Source: Rhodanobacter sp.
GTDB lineage: Bacteria; Pseudomonadota; Gammaproteobacteria; Xanthomonadales; Rhodanobacteraceae
Assembly (NCBI GenBank): GCA_040371205.1
Contig: AP031382.1
Coordinates: 310,001 to 374,000, forward strand
DNA: 64,000 nucleotides
Reading direction: 5' to 3'
Below the pieces are notes generated by a model. That model did not search any database, was not told where the DNA came from, and saw nothing but the letters and a program-made list of their open reading frames with translations. Positions 8,767 to 17,781 of this stretch are shown in pieces (the stretch's first letter is position 1; the number at the start of each line of letters is the position of its first letter). The translations under genes and the position numbers were made by a program.

Positions 8767-11661
8767 ATGATCAGGTCGAAACTGGCCGTTGCCGTGATGG
8801 CAGCGTTGACTTTCGGTGTTGTGTCCATTTCCCATGCGGCTGACCAGCCGCTGCAGACGCCATCGAGCCAGAGTCAGGATAGCGATCAGTCCGCGAGTGT
8901 CGGCACGCAATCCACAAGCGCTGATGCGAACGACAAGAGTTCGGCCGATATTGACAAAAAGGCCAAGCGGCTCGATGCCGTGGTGGTTAGCGGATCGCTG
9001 ATCAACAACGCGCAGATCCAGACGGCGACGCCGACGTATACGATCAGTGCAGACGACATCAAGGCGCGCGGCTTCACCAGCGTGGCGCAGGTACTGCAGA
9101 ACGTGGTGCAGGCGACCGGCTCGGTGCAGGGGCCACAGCAAAGCGGCGGCTTCACCCAGGGTGCGCAGACCGTCAGCTTGTATGGCTTGAACCCGGAATA
9201 CACGCTGACCCTGATCGATGGCAAGCCGATCACCCAGTTCGGCCAGCTCTACAACGGCCAGAGCAACTTCACCAATATCTCCAACATCCCGTTGTCGATG
9301 ATCGACCACATCGACGTGATCCCCGGCGGCGGTTCGTCGATCTATGGTTCGGCGGCGATCGCCGGCGTGATCAACATCATCACCAAGCAGCACATGGACG
9401 GCGGCGAGGTATTCGTGCGCACCGGCAACTTCCATGATGGTGGCGGCGCCGAACAGCACATCACGCTCTCGTTCGGTCACGACTTCGGCAAGCTCGACGT
9501 GCTGGGCTCGTTGGAGTTCGACAACCAGTCGCCGATCTGGGCGTACCAGCGCTCGTTGACCGCCACCAATCCCACGCCGGTGACCGTGGCCAAGATCTAC
9601 AACTACGGCAGCTTGTATGACGGTTCCTACAATGGTTCGGTCTTGAGCTATCTGAGTCCGACCGACAACTGTGCTGCGATGAACGGCCTGTTCCATGGCA
9701 CCACGTACGACACGCCATATGTCGGCACCTCGTCGCACCCGCCCACCGGCACCTATTGCGGTTCCAAGAATGTGCTGGGCTACACCTCGTTGCAGAACCA
9801 GAGCCGCAGCTACGACGGCATGCTCAAGCTGCGCTACAACGTCAACAACTACGTGCGTCTGTACAGCGACATCCTGGTTGACTTCCAGCAGCAGCGCTGG
9901 ACCCCGGGTTCCGACTTCAACTGGTGGGGACCCTCCGTCGGTTATCCGTACGGATTGGTGGAGGACGCCAATACGGGCGACATCCTTTATCCGGAGCGTA
10001 TATTCGGTCCCGAGGAAGTGGGTAACAATTACTACAACCAGTTGGGTGTCCAGGACGACTTCATGTACCAGGCCGACATCGGCGCCAACGGTACCTTCGG
10101 CGATTCGAACTGGAACTGGGACGTCTATTACCTGCGTTCCGGCGACCGTACCGACCAGAGTTCGCCTGAGCGCATGGCTGCGCCGGTGAATGCCTACTTC
10201 AACAGCATCCTGCGGCCGGTCGGCTTGGATCCGAACACTGGCCTAGAGATGGTCAACCCGAACTACCAGGCCTTCTTCACGCCGTTGACGACTGCACAAC
10301 TCGCCAGCTTCATGCGGAACATCACGACGTTCAGCAACACCTGGATCAACAACACCCGCGCTACCATCAGCAACGATAGCCTGTTCCACTTGCCGGGCGG
10401 CGATGCTGGCTTCGCCTTCCTGGTCGAGGGCGGCAATCAGGCATGGTACGAGCCGCTTAGCCCGCTGATCGCAAATGGCGACGTGTGGGGTCTCACCGGC
10501 ACTGGCGGCGGCGGCGTGCGTGAGCATCAGGGCTCGGCCTTCGAGTTGAACCTGCCGGTGCTCAACAAAGTTACCGTCGACCTATCCGGTCGCTACGATC
10601 ACTACAAGGCGGATGGCGGTGGCAGCAACGGCAAGTTTACCTACAAGGCCGGCATCGAATACCGTCCGTTCGATACCTTGCTGCTGCGTGGCAACTACGC
10701 CACGTCGTTCCTGGCGCCGGACATGTCGGCGTTGTTCCTGGGTCCCAGTGGCAATTACCAGAACATCATCGACTACTACCTGTGCGCCGAGCAGGGCAAC
10801 AACCAGAATTGCAGTGCCAATTACTCCGAGCAAGTGCAGGGCACGCTGCTTTCGAACAAGAACCTGAAGCCGACCACTGCGCAGAGTTGGACCGGTGGCT
10901 TCGTGTGGTCGCCGACCAGCAACATCAGCCTAAGCGCCGATTTCCTGCACATCGCCATCCAGAACGAGATCGCGCCGCAATCCACCGACCTGCTGATGCG
11001 TCAGGAGGCGCAGTGCAGGCTCGGTACGGTGAATGACCCGGCTCTTTGCAACCAGGTTGAGAGCCAGGTGCAACGCAATGCGCTGACAGGCCAAGTCGAT
11101 ACCATTACCCAGTACTACGTCAACGTCTCCAACGAAGTGACCGATTCGGTGACTTCCGAGGCCAAATACCAGTTCAACCCGACCCGCTTCGGCACCTTTG
11201 GCTTGCAGTTTGACTACAACGACATGCTGAAGCACAGCTACCAGATCTATCCGGGCAGCATGCCGATCAATATGTTGGCCAATCCGTTGTACAGCTCCGA
11301 ATTCAAGAGCATCGCAACGGGTGCGTTCAGCTGGTCGTTGCACGACACTTGGTCCAGCACGCTGTACTGGCATCGGTATGGACCGACGCCGAACTTCACT
11401 GCGATGGTCGACGGCCCGGGCTACAAGGGCGCGAGCAAGGTGTCTCCGTGGATCACCTGGAATTGGAGCCTGACCTACGCGCCGAAGGAGCTGAAGGGTC
11501 TCAGCCTGTCGATGCTGGTCAACAACGTTACCAACAAGATGCCGCCCAAAGATCCGACCTACGCAACGAGCTTCCCGTACTACAACACGCAGAACTATAA
11601 CGTGTACGGTCGGGAGATCATGCTGCAGGCGGACTGGAAGTTCGGCGCCAGCACCAACTGA
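8767..11661 (+). CDS. TonB-dependent outer-membrane receptor
   Basis: Outer-membrane beta-barrel importer energised by TonB/ExbBD; 964 residues. The signal peptide is MIRSKLAVAVMAALTFGVVS, cleaved near SHA-AD, followed by a Gln/Ser-rich spacer and a TonB-box-like LDAVVVSGS. The plug domain includes TYTISADDIKARGFTSVAQVLQN and IDHIDVIPGGGSSIYGSAAIAGVINI. The rest is Tyr/Asn-rich strand-loop sequence ending in a C-terminal aromatic strand (IMLQADWKF). An upstream in-frame start at 8656 would add 37 hydrophilic residues before the signal peptide and is unlikely. No adjacent enzyme reveals the ligand. Codon use is more AT-tolerant than in neighbouring genes. Confidence 0.93.
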   Translation: MIRSKLAVAVMAALTFGVVSISHAADQPLQTPSSQSQDSDQSASVGTQSTSADANDKSSADIDKKAKRLDAVVVSGSLINNAQIQTATPTYTISADDIKARGFTSVAQVLQNVVQATGSVQGPQQSGGFTQGAQTVSLYGLNPEYTLTLIDGKPITQFGQLYNGQSNFTNISNIPLSMIDHIDVIPGGGSSIYGSAAIAGVINIITKQHMDGGEVFVRTGNFHDGGGAEQHITLSFGHDFGKLDVLGSLEFDNQSPIWAYQRSLTATNPTPVTVAKIYNYGSLYDGSYNGSVLSYLSPTDNCAAMNGLFHGTTYDTPYVGTSSHPPTGTYCGSKNVLGYTSLQNQSRSYDGMLKLRYNVNNYVRLYSDILVDFQQQRWTPGSDFNWWGPSVGYPYGLVEDANTGDILYPERIFGPEEVGNNYYNQLGVQDDFMYQADIGANGTFGDSNWNWDVYYLRSGDRTDQSSPERMAAPVNAYFNSILRPVGLDPNTGLEMVNPNYQAFFTPLTTAQLASFMRNITTFSNTWINNTRATISNDSLFHLPGGDAGFAFLVEGGNQAWYEPLSPLIANGDVWGLTGTGGGGVREHQGSAFELNLPVLNKVTVDLSGRYDHYKADGGGSNGKFTYKAGIEYRPFDTLLLRGNYATSFLAPDMSALFLGPSGNYQNIIDYYLCAEQGNNQNCSANYSEQVQGTLLSNKNLKPTTAQSWTGGFVWSPTSNISLSADFLHIAIQNEIAPQSTDLLMRQEAQCRLGTVNDPALCNQVESQVQRNALTGQVDTITQYYVNVSNEVTDSVTSEAKYQFNPTRFGTFGLQFDYNDMLKHSYQIYPGSMPINMLANPLYSSEFKSIATGAFSWSLHDTWSSTLYWHRYGPTPNFTAMVDGPGYKGASKVSPWITWNWSLTYAPKELKGLSLSMLVNNVTNKMPPKDPTYATSFPYYNTQNYNVYGREIMLQADWKFGASTN

Positions 11662-11683
11662 CCGACGGTTTATGGATTGAAGC

Positions 11684-11714
11684 AAAGCCCTTCCCAAAAG
11701 GAAGGGCTTTCGCT
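11684..11714 (+). terminator. rho-independent terminator of the TonB receptor gene
   Basis: Perfect 11-bp stem AAAGCCCTTCC (11684-11694) with GGAAGGGCTTT (11700-11710), loop CAAAA, followed by a short T-rich tail. It lies 22 bases after the receptor stop. The A-rich left flank could let it also serve the opposing strand. Confidence 0.85.
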
Positions 11715-11760
11715 TTTCTGGCCGGTTAGAGCATGCATCGCCAAATCCATGGCCCTGCCG

Positions 11761-13329
11761 TCAAGTGGCTCCGATGCCCGCAGCGACCAGCCGCCAGCGG
11801 ACGTCGCGCAGTTGGGCTTCGTAGTGGCGCCAGTGGCCGATGGGCTCGTGGTGGGCGGGCATCCGGGTGCTTGCGTTGGCCGGTGCGGCGCCGCCCTCGC
11901 GGGTCAGGCAGGCCTCGCTCCATGGCAGTCCGCAGAAGGCCAGCAGCTCGCGCATGGTGGCCTCGGGGGCTTCCACCAGGGATTCGTAACGGACGGTGTG
12001 GATTCGGCCGGGGAACAGCGTGTTCCAGTGCGCCATCAGGCGCTCGAACCGGATGATGTAGCGGCTGATGTCGTCGAGGTCGAAGGCGTAGTCGTAGAGC
12101 CCTGATTCCTGGCGGAACAGGTGGCGGAAATTGCCGATGCAGGTGTCCAGCGGGTCGCGGCGCAGGCAGAGGATTTTCGCGTTCGGCAGCGCGCGTGCGA
12201 TGAAGCCGACGTAGAAGAAGTTGTGCGGAAGCCGGTCGATGAAGTGCGGTGTTTCATCGCCGCCTGGCCGTGCGCTGGCCAGGTAGTCCGCGCCGAGCTG
12301 CCGCCAGTCGATGTGGCGGCTGCGTGCGGCGATGTCCGCTTCGGCGAGCAGGGCGGTGCGGCAGCCGGAGGCGCGCTGCAGCAGGCTGGAAAAGTGCTGC
12401 AGTTCGCCGGCGGAGCGCACGTCGGGATGGCCGGCGAGCAGGCGGTTCAGCAGGTCGATGCCGCTGCGCGGCATGCCGATGATGAAGATGGGTTCGCGTG
12501 AGGGGTCGCCCGCGGCGGTGGGCTCGGCCTCGCTGGCGGGAAAGGCGCGCAGCAGCGCCTCGAAGATCGCCTCGTCGCGTTCAAACGCGTAGGGCCGCAT
12601 GCTCCGGCCGGCGGCCTTGCCGCGCGCGTAGTGGTCGAACGCCCGGGGATAGTCGGCGAGATCCTCGTACTCCTTGCCCAGCGCCATGTTGAGCAGCAGG
12701 GCCGCGCCGGGCGCGTGGCCATGGCTTTGCAGCAGGCCGCTGATGCGCTCGACGTGGTTGTGCCCGGGGATCTGCGTGCGCAGCTGGGCGAGCAGCAGGT
12801 GTGCGTACCAGTTGTGCGGTTCGAGCCGAATGCCCGCTTCCAGTGCTTGCTCGGCGCCTTCGATGTCGCCCAGCGCATTCAATGCGTAGGCGAGGTTGAG
12901 ATGGGAGGCCGCGTGTTCGGGCATCAGCGCCGCGGCGCGGCGGAACGCGTTGGCGGATTGCATCAGCGCATTGGCCTGCTGGTAGACCGCGCCCAGCGTG
13001 CCGAGGGTGTGCGCGTTGTCGGGCGACAGCGTCATGGCGCGGTCCGCGACCAGCCGCGCCTCGCGCAGGCGGCGCGCCAGCGCCAGCGCGCTCGCGTACT
13101 GCGCCACGTAGTCGGCGCGGCGCGGTTCGATGTGGGTGGCTTTCAGCAGGTGTTCGAGCGCTTGCGGCATCTGCTGCATTTGCAGGCAGGCGACGCCGGC
13201 CATGAAACGCACGCGCGCGTCGTCCGGCGCGACGATCAGCAGCTGGGCGCTGCGTTGCTGCACGCGCGCCCAGTCGTTCTGGTTGAAGGCGGCGACGAGC
13301 TTGCCGAAAGCCCGGGTCGAGTCGATCAC
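11761..13329 (-). CDS. TPR-repeat sulfotransferase-family protein
   Basis: A 522-residue fusion of tetratricopeptide repeats (roughly residues 10-230, e.g. AHTLGTLGAVYQQANALMQS and AASHLNLAYALNALGDIEGA) with a C-terminal Sulfotransfer_3-type domain (from about 270). The PAPS-binding loop reads FIIGMPRSGIDLLNRLL, whereas relatives usually have PRSGT(T/S)L, so the phosphate-binding Thr is replaced. The 3'-phosphate region LCLRRDPLDTCIGNF is intact. Start: I chose the GTG at 13329, since AGGGGGA lies 6 bases upstream; an earlier ATG at 13389 lacks a ribosome site. Probable acceptor: a protein or small molecule, unknown. Lies 81 bases downstream of rep on the same strand. Confidence 0.8.
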   Translation of the reverse strand: MIDSTRAFGKLVAAFNQNDWARVQQRSAQLLIVAPDDARVRFMAGVACLQMQQMPQALEHLLKATHIEPRRADYVAQYASALALARRLREARLVADRAMTLSPDNAHTLGTLGAVYQQANALMQSANAFRRAAALMPEHAASHLNLAYALNALGDIEGAEQALEAGIRLEPHNWYAHLLLAQLRTQIPGHNHVERISGLLQSHGHAPGAALLLNMALGKEYEDLADYPRAFDHYARGKAAGRSMRPYAFERDEAIFEALLRAFPASEAEPTAAGDPSREPIFIIGMPRSGIDLLNRLLAGHPDVRSAGELQHFSSLLQRASGCRTALLAEADIAARSRHIDWRQLGADYLASARPGGDETPHFIDRLPHNFFYVGFIARALPNAKILCLRRDPLDTCIGNFRHLFRQESGLYDYAFDLDDISRYIIRFERLMAHWNTLFPGRIHTVRYESLVEAPEATMRELLAFCGLPWSEACLTREGGAAPANASTRMPAHHEPIGHWRHYEAQLRDVRWRLVAAGIGAT

Positions 13330-13410
13330 GGATTCCCCCTGGCGCCGCGGAAGAAGAAGGCTGGGCGCCATCGCTACACTGAAAGGCACGGGGCCGCGGA
13401 TGTCAACCGG

Positions 13411-15390
13411 TCAGCCGCCTGCCAGCATGGCCTTGATCCGCGCCATGTGCGACTCGGCGGTTTCGCGCACGGCCTCCTTGTCCGCTTCCGGGTCCTTGCC
13501 CTGCCAGTGCAGGTCGGCCTGCGGCAGCTCGTGCAGGAAGCGGCTGGGCTGGTTGCTGTGCACCTCGCCGTAGCGCTTGGTCTTGGCCGACCACGACAGC
13601 GTCAGTAGTTCCTTGGCGCGCGTGATGCCCACGTACATCAGGCGGCGCTCCTCGTCGATGCGGCCCTCGTCGATGGCGCCGTCGTGCGGCAGGGTGCCGT
13701 CCTCGCAGCCGACGATGAAGACGAAGCGGAACTCCAGGCCCTTGGCGGCGTGCAGGGTCATCATGCGCACCGCGTTGCCGGGATCGTCGCGGTCGGCGTG
13801 GCTGAGCAAGGCGAGTTGCGCGGCGAGGTCGCCGGCGCTGTCGCCCTTCTGCATGGCGCGGAACCAGTCGGTTAGCTCGCGCAGGTTGCCCAGCTTGCGT
13901 TCGCGCACGCCGGGGTCGGGCGTGCCGGCGGCGAGCTGCGCCGCGTAGCCGGTGCGCTTGAGCAGGCGTTCGACCAGATCCGCCGCGCTCTCGTGCAGCG
14001 AGGCGCTGCGCAGTTCGTCCAACACGTCGGAGAACGCGGCCAGTGCGGCGGCGGGACGCGGCGTGAGCTGGCGCAGCACGCCGTCGCTGCGCGTGGCATC
14101 GAGCAGCGAGCAGTGCTTCGATTGCGCGAGCTGGCCGAGCTTTTCAAGCGTGGTGGCGCCGATCTCGCGCTTGGGGCTGTTCACCACGCGCAGGAAGGCG
14201 GCATCGTCGTTCGGGTTGGCGAGCAGGCGCAGGTAGCAGAGCACGTCCTTCACCTCGGCGCGGTCGAGGAAGCTCAGTGCGCCGGTGAGGTGGTAGGGCA
14301 CGCGCGCCAGGCGCAGCGCCTTTTCCAGCGGGCGCGCCTGGAAGTTGCCGCGGTAGAGGATGGCGATATCGTGCCAGCGCGCCTTGTGCTTCTCCGCCAG
14401 CGTGGTGGCGAGCGCGGCCACCTTCTCGGCCTCGTGCTCGGCCTCCTTGCACTCCAGCACGCGGATCGGCGCGCCTTCCGGGTGCTCGCTCCACAGCTTC
14501 TTCTCGTGCGCGTGCGGATTGTTGGCGATCAGCGCGTTCGCGGCGCGCAGGATGCGCTTGCCGCAGCGGTAGTTCTGCTCCAGCTTGATGACCCTGAGAT
14601 TCGGCCAGTCGCGTCCGAGCTGGTCGATGTTCTCCGGGTTGGCGCCGCGCCAGGCGTAGATGCTCTGGTCGTCGTCGCCCACGCAGGTGATGCCGCCGCG
14701 CTCGCCGGTGAGCGCCTTGAGCAGGCGGTACTGCGCGTCGTTGGTGTCCTGGTATTCGTCCACCAGCAGGTAGCGCAGGCGCTCGCGCCAGGCGGCGCGG
14801 CATTCGTCGTCGCTTTCCAGGATGCGCAGCGGCAGCCGGATCAGGTCGTCGAAATCCACCGCGTTGAACGCGGCCAGGCGCTGCTGGTACATCTCGTAGA
14901 TGGTCGCCGCTTCCAGCTCGCGCGGGCTGCGCGCGGCGGCCAGCGCTTCCTCCGGCGACAGGCCGGCGTTCTTGGCGCGGCCGAGCAGGTTGCGCAGGCC
15001 GAACAGCACGTCGGGCTTGGCACCTTTCGGAGCAAGTTCCTTGACGATGCCCTCGCTGTCGTCCGCGTCCAGCACCGAGAAGCCGCGGCGCAGGCCGGCG
15101 CGCGCGTGCTCGATCTGCAGGAACTTCAGCCCCAGCGCGTGGAAGGTGCACACGGTGAGCGCGGCGGCGTCCTCGCTGCTGACCAGCTTGCCCACGCGCT
15201 CGCGCATCTCGCGCGCGGCCTTGTTGGTGAAGGTGATCGCGGCGATCTTCGAGGCTGACAGCTTTCGCCGCCCGATCAGGTGGGCGATCTTCTGCGTGAT
15301 CACGCTGGTCTTGCCGGAACCGGCGCCGGCGAGCACCAGCAAGGGCGTATCGCAGTGTTCGACGGCGGCCTGTTGTTGCGGGTTGAGCAT
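13411..15390 (-). CDS. rep: ATP-dependent DNA helicase Rep
   Basis: Superfamily 1A 3'-5' DNA helicase that removes protein roadblocks ahead of replication forks. Length 659 against about 673 in E. coli. The N terminus [20 protein letters not shown] carries the Q motif, Walker A is G22AGSGKT28, motif Ia [11 protein letters not shown], motif [10 protein letters not shown], motif [16 protein letters not shown], motif IV LEQNYRC, and motif [14 protein letters not shown] and VGITRAK. Closer to Rep than to UvrD by its opening and by its short C terminus. ATG start; divergent from tdk. Confidence 0.95.
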   Translation of the reverse strand: MLNPQQQAAVEHCDTPLLVLAGAGSGKTSVITQKIAHLIGRRKLSASKIAAITFTNKAAREMRERVGKLVSSEDAAALTVCTFHALGLKFLQIEHARAGLRRGFSVLDADDSEGIVKELAPKGAKPDVLFGLRNLLGRAKNAGLSPEEALAAARSPRELEAATIYEMYQQRLAAFNAVDFDDLIRLPLRILESDDECRAAWRERLRYLLVDEYQDTNDAQYRLLKALTGERGGITCVGDDDQSIYAWRGANPENIDQLGRDWPNLRVIKLEQNYRCGKRILRAANALIANNPHAHEKKLWSEHPEGAPIRVLECKEAEHEAEKVAALATTLAEKHKARWHDIAILYRGNFQARPLEKALRLARVPYHLTGALSFLDRAEVKDVLCYLRLLANPNDDAAFLRVVNSPKREIGATTLEKLGQLAQSKHCSLLDATRSDGVLRQLTPRPAAALAAFSDVLDELRSASLHESAADLVERLLKRTGYAAQLAAGTPDPGVRERKLGNLRELTDWFRAMQKGDSAGDLAAQLALLSHADRDDPGNAVRMMTLHAAKGLEFRFVFIVGCEDGTLPHDGAIDEGRIDEERRLMYVGITRAKELLTLSWSAKTKRYGEVHSNQPSRFLHELPQADLHWQGKDPEADKEAVRETAESHMARIKAMLAGG

Positions 15391-15419
15391 GGAGCGCTGC
15401 GGGCGTGAGGCGGCGGCCG

Positions 15420-15460
15420 ATGGTAGCAGAGCGGCCGGACCGGCACGGCCGCGCTACCAT
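15420..15460. promoter_or_regulatory. symmetric divergent promoter/hairpin between rep and tdk
   Basis: Arms ATGGTAGC (15420-15427) and GCTACCAT (15453-15460) enclose a second pair GCGGCCG (15431-15437) and CGGCCGC (15446-15452), with a 3-base bulge on one side. Each outer arm contains TACCAT in the direction of its gene, so it may be a shared pair of -10 elements for rep (leftward) and tdk (rightward). No convincing -35 boxes. Confidence 0.4.
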
Positions 15461-15487
15461 GGCCGTCCACGTTTGCCGCGCACCGCC

Positions 15488-16081
15488 ATGGCCAAGCTCT
15501 ATTTCTATTATTCGGCGATGAACGCCGGCAAGACCACCACGCTGCTGCAGAGCGCCTACAACTACCACGAGCGCGGCATGCGCACGCTGATCCTCACGCC
15601 GGCGCTGGACAACCGCTACGGCGAGGGCGTGGTGGCCTCGCGCATCGGACTGAAGGCGAACGCGCGGCGCTTCCATGGCGACGAGAACCTGCTCGCCCTG
15701 GTCGAGGCGGACATCGCCGCGCACGGCACGCTGCATTGCGTGTTCGTGGACGAGGCGCAGTTCCTCACCAAGGCGCAGGCATGGCAGCTCACCGACGTGG
15801 TGGACACGCTGCGCGTGCCGGTGCTGGCCTACGGCCTGCGCACCGACTTCCGCGGCGAGCTGTTCGAAGGCAGTGGCTACCTGCTGGCCTGGGCCGACGA
15901 GCTGCAGGAGATCAAGACCATCTGCCACAGCGGCAGCAAGGCCACCATGGTGGTGCGGGTGGACGAACAGGGCCGCGCGGTCACCGACGGCCCCCAGGTT
16001 GAGATCGGCGGCAACGACCGCTATGTCTCGGTGAGCCGCGCCGAGTTCAAGAAGATCACCGACGGCCGCGGCCGCCTATGA
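15488..16081 (+). CDS. tdk: thymidine kinase
   Basis: Type II thymidine kinase of 197 residues; phosphorylates thymidine with ATP in pyrimidine salvage. P-loop [13 protein letters not shown] (9-21), the base-binding catalytic region [11 protein letters not shown], and the thymidine loop YVSVSRAEF are present, together with [12 protein letters not shown]. The zinc-ribbon lasso is degenerate: E. coli has TICFCG and a Cys in YVSVCRKH, while here they are TICHSG and [11 protein letters not shown] start fits E. coli Tdk residue by residue. Divergent from rep. Confidence 0.95.
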   Translation: MAKLYFYYSAMNAGKTTTLLQSAYNYHERGMRTLILTPALDNRYGEGVVASRIGLKANARRFHGDENLLALVEADIAAHGTLHCVFVDEAQFLTKAQAWQLTDVVDTLRVPVLAYGLRTDFRGELFEGSGYLLAWADELQEIKTICHSGSKATMVVRVDEQGRAVTDGPQVEIGGNDRYVSVSRAEFKKITDGRGRL

Positions 16082-16169
16082 AAAATTGCGTCCCCGCAAA
16101 TTTGCGAAATCCGGCCACAGGCTTTGGCTTCGCGCCTCACCGTATTCCCCATCCGTTTCAGGCAGGCCC

Positions 16170-16946
16170 ATGACCGAAACCGCCCCAACCCCCGAATGGC
16201 CGCGCCCCTACTGGCAGCCCGGCAGCGGCCATGACGTGCTGCTGCAGTTCTTCGTGTTCGGCAAGTTCGACCCGCACGAGATGGTGATACCGGCACGCCG
16301 CTACGGCAGCCCGGGCCTGCCCGCGGGCGTCGACCTCAAGCGTTTCCACAACCTCGAGCTGCGCAAGTGGGAGGGCTACCCGCTGTCCGGCACGCTGGGC
16401 GAGATCCTGCGCGAGGAGTCGCCCGAGGCTTACGAGCAGGCGCGCATCGCACCCGACGTGCTGCTGGTGCGCGGCCAGCTGCAGGACGGCCCCGGCCTCG
16501 ACTACCTGCGCGACACGCTGGGCGTGCTCGCCGCCCTGCTCGACATCGGCGGCCGCGCGATCCTCGATCCGCAGATCATGGGCCTGTTCGATGCCGATGC
16601 CTGGCGCGCGCGTTACCTGGTGCCGGGCGGCGCGCCGCCGCGCAACCACGTGCTGATCCTGCGCAGCGACGAGCCGGACAGCGATCGCTCGTGGGTACAC
16701 ACGCGCGGCATGCGCAAGTTCGGCCGCCCCGACCTCAGCTTCCGCCAGATCCCGGCGCACGAGCTGGATCGCGCCGGCGTGCTGTGCGAGAAACTGGTGG
16801 AGATGCAGGCGCTGGGCACGCGCTTCGCGGCGGGCGAGGCGCTGGAGGTGGAAGGCATGCAGCAGGCCCTGGTCGCGCAGCCGGGCGGGCAGCTGGACGA
16901 TCCGGAGTTCAACAACCTGCACGTGGAATTCCGCTGGCCGTTCTAA
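16170..16946 (+). CDS. conserved-looking protein of unknown function
   Basis: A 258-residue cytosolic protein with no signal peptide or membrane helix. It begins MTETAPTPEWPRPYWQPGSGHDVLLQFFVFGKFDP and has a clear alpha/beta appearance, with VDLKRFHNLELRKWEGYPLSG, a segment DTLGVLAALLDIGGRAILDPQIMGLF, and an acidic C terminus. I do not recognise a family. The start is the ATG after GGCAGG; the longer frame from 16086 has no support. It follows tdk by 88 bases and ends before a strong terminator, so it may be co-transcribed with tdk. Confidence 0.75.
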   Translation: MTETAPTPEWPRPYWQPGSGHDVLLQFFVFGKFDPHEMVIPARRYGSPGLPAGVDLKRFHNLELRKWEGYPLSGTLGEILREESPEAYEQARIAPDVLLVRGQLQDGPGLDYLRDTLGVLAALLDIGGRAILDPQIMGLFDADAWRARYLVPGGAPPRNHVLILRSDEPDSDRSWVHTRGMRKFGRPDLSFRQIPAHELDRAGVLCEKLVEMQALGTRFAAGEALEVEGMQQALVAQPGGQLDDPEFNNLHVEFRWPF

Positions 16947-16969
16947 GCGACGCGGCTACAGCCGAAACG

Positions 16970-16997
16970 AAAAGGGCGGCCCATCGGCCGCCCTTTT
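16970..16997. terminator. bidirectional terminator
   Basis: Perfect 12-bp stem AAAAGGGCGGCC (16970-16981) with GGCCGCCCTTTT (16986-16997) and a CATC loop. The A and T tracts let it act on both strands, ending the unknown gene on the left and the nitroreductase gene on the right. Confidence 0.9.
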
Positions 16998-17020
16998 CGT
17001 GTGCTTCGCCAGCGGCGAAT

Positions 17021-17620
17021 TCAGCCGGCGACGATGAAGCGCTGGCCGTCCTCCATGAAGGCCTTCTCACCGAAGCCGTTCTCGTGCGAACCGAACGGCA
17101 TCTGCGCGCGCAGCTTCCACGACGCCGGCACGTTCCACGCCGTGCGTGCGGCGTCGTCCACCAGCGGGTTGTAGTGCTGCAGGCTGGCGCCGAGGCCGGC
17201 CTCGGTCAGCGCCAGCCACACGGCGAACTGCGCCATGCCGCCCGACTGCTCCGACCACACCGGGAAATTGTCCGCGTACAGCGCGAACTTTTCCTGCAGC
17301 CCCTTCACCACGTCCTGGTCCTCGTAGAACAGCACGGTGCCGATGCCGGCGGCGAAGCTGTCCAGCTTGGCGGCGGTCTGCGCGAACGCCTCGGCCGGCA
17401 CGATCTTCGCCAGCGCTTCCTTGGCCAGCGACCAGAACTTCACGCTCTGCTCGCCGAACAGGATCACCGCGCGCGAGCTCTGTGAATTGAACGAAGACGG
17501 CGTGTGCTTGATCGCCTGCTGGATGAGGCCGTTCAGGGCGTCCTTGTCCACATTCACGTTGCGGCCCAGCGCATACTGGGTGCGGCGCTTCTTGAGATGT
17601 TCGATCACGGCGTTGCTCAT
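17021..17620 (-). CDS. nitroreductase family protein
   Basis: FMN-dependent NAD(P)H oxidoreductase fold of 199 residues, likely a dimeric cytosolic enzyme. Seen: RRTQYALGRNVN near the N terminus (FMN phosphate binding), AIKHTPSSFNSQSSRAVILFGEQ, SGGMAQFAVWLALTEAGLGASLQHYNPL (dimer/FMN helix), and the closing MPFGSHENGFGEKAFMEDGQRFIV. This is the small HBN1/YdgI-like branch. The ATG start has GGAG 9 bases upstream. Physiological substrate unknown. Confidence 0.9.
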   Translation of the reverse strand: MSNAVIEHLKKRRTQYALGRNVNVDKDALNGLIQQAIKHTPSSFNSQSSRAVILFGEQSVKFWSLAKEALAKIVPAEAFAQTAAKLDSFAAGIGTVLFYEDQDVVKGLQEKFALYADNFPVWSEQSGGMAQFAVWLALTEAGLGASLQHYNPLVDDAARTAWNVPASWKLRAQMPFGSHENGFGEKAFMEDGQRFIVAG

Positions 17621-17753
17621 GGCGGTTGCTCCGTAACAAGGAAAAGCCGAACCCGCGGCATGCCGGGGCGTTCCGGTCTGGCGCATGCGTGTTCAGGATG
17701 GCGACCATGTTGGCCGCATCGCGCAGCCGCGGGTAGCCGGCAATCCGTGGTTA

Positions 17754-17777
17754 CAGCGTTTCCCGAAGGAAACGCTG
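17754..17777 (-). terminator. stable hairpin after mutM
   Basis: Perfect 10-bp stem CAGCGTTTCC (17754-17763) and GGAAACGCTG (17768-17777). Read leftward, the loop is TTCG closed by C-G, i.e. the extra-stable UUCG tetraloop. It begins 4 bases after the mutM stop. There is no T tract, so it may protect the mRNA end or assist termination instead of acting as a classic terminator. Confidence 0.55.
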
Positions 17778-17781
17778 GTCC

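Noticed and set aside
13330-13389. ATG at 13389 for the TPR sulfotransferase
   Set aside because: No ribosome site, whereas AGGGGGA sits ideally before the GTG at 13329; the extra residues would not belong to the TPR domain.
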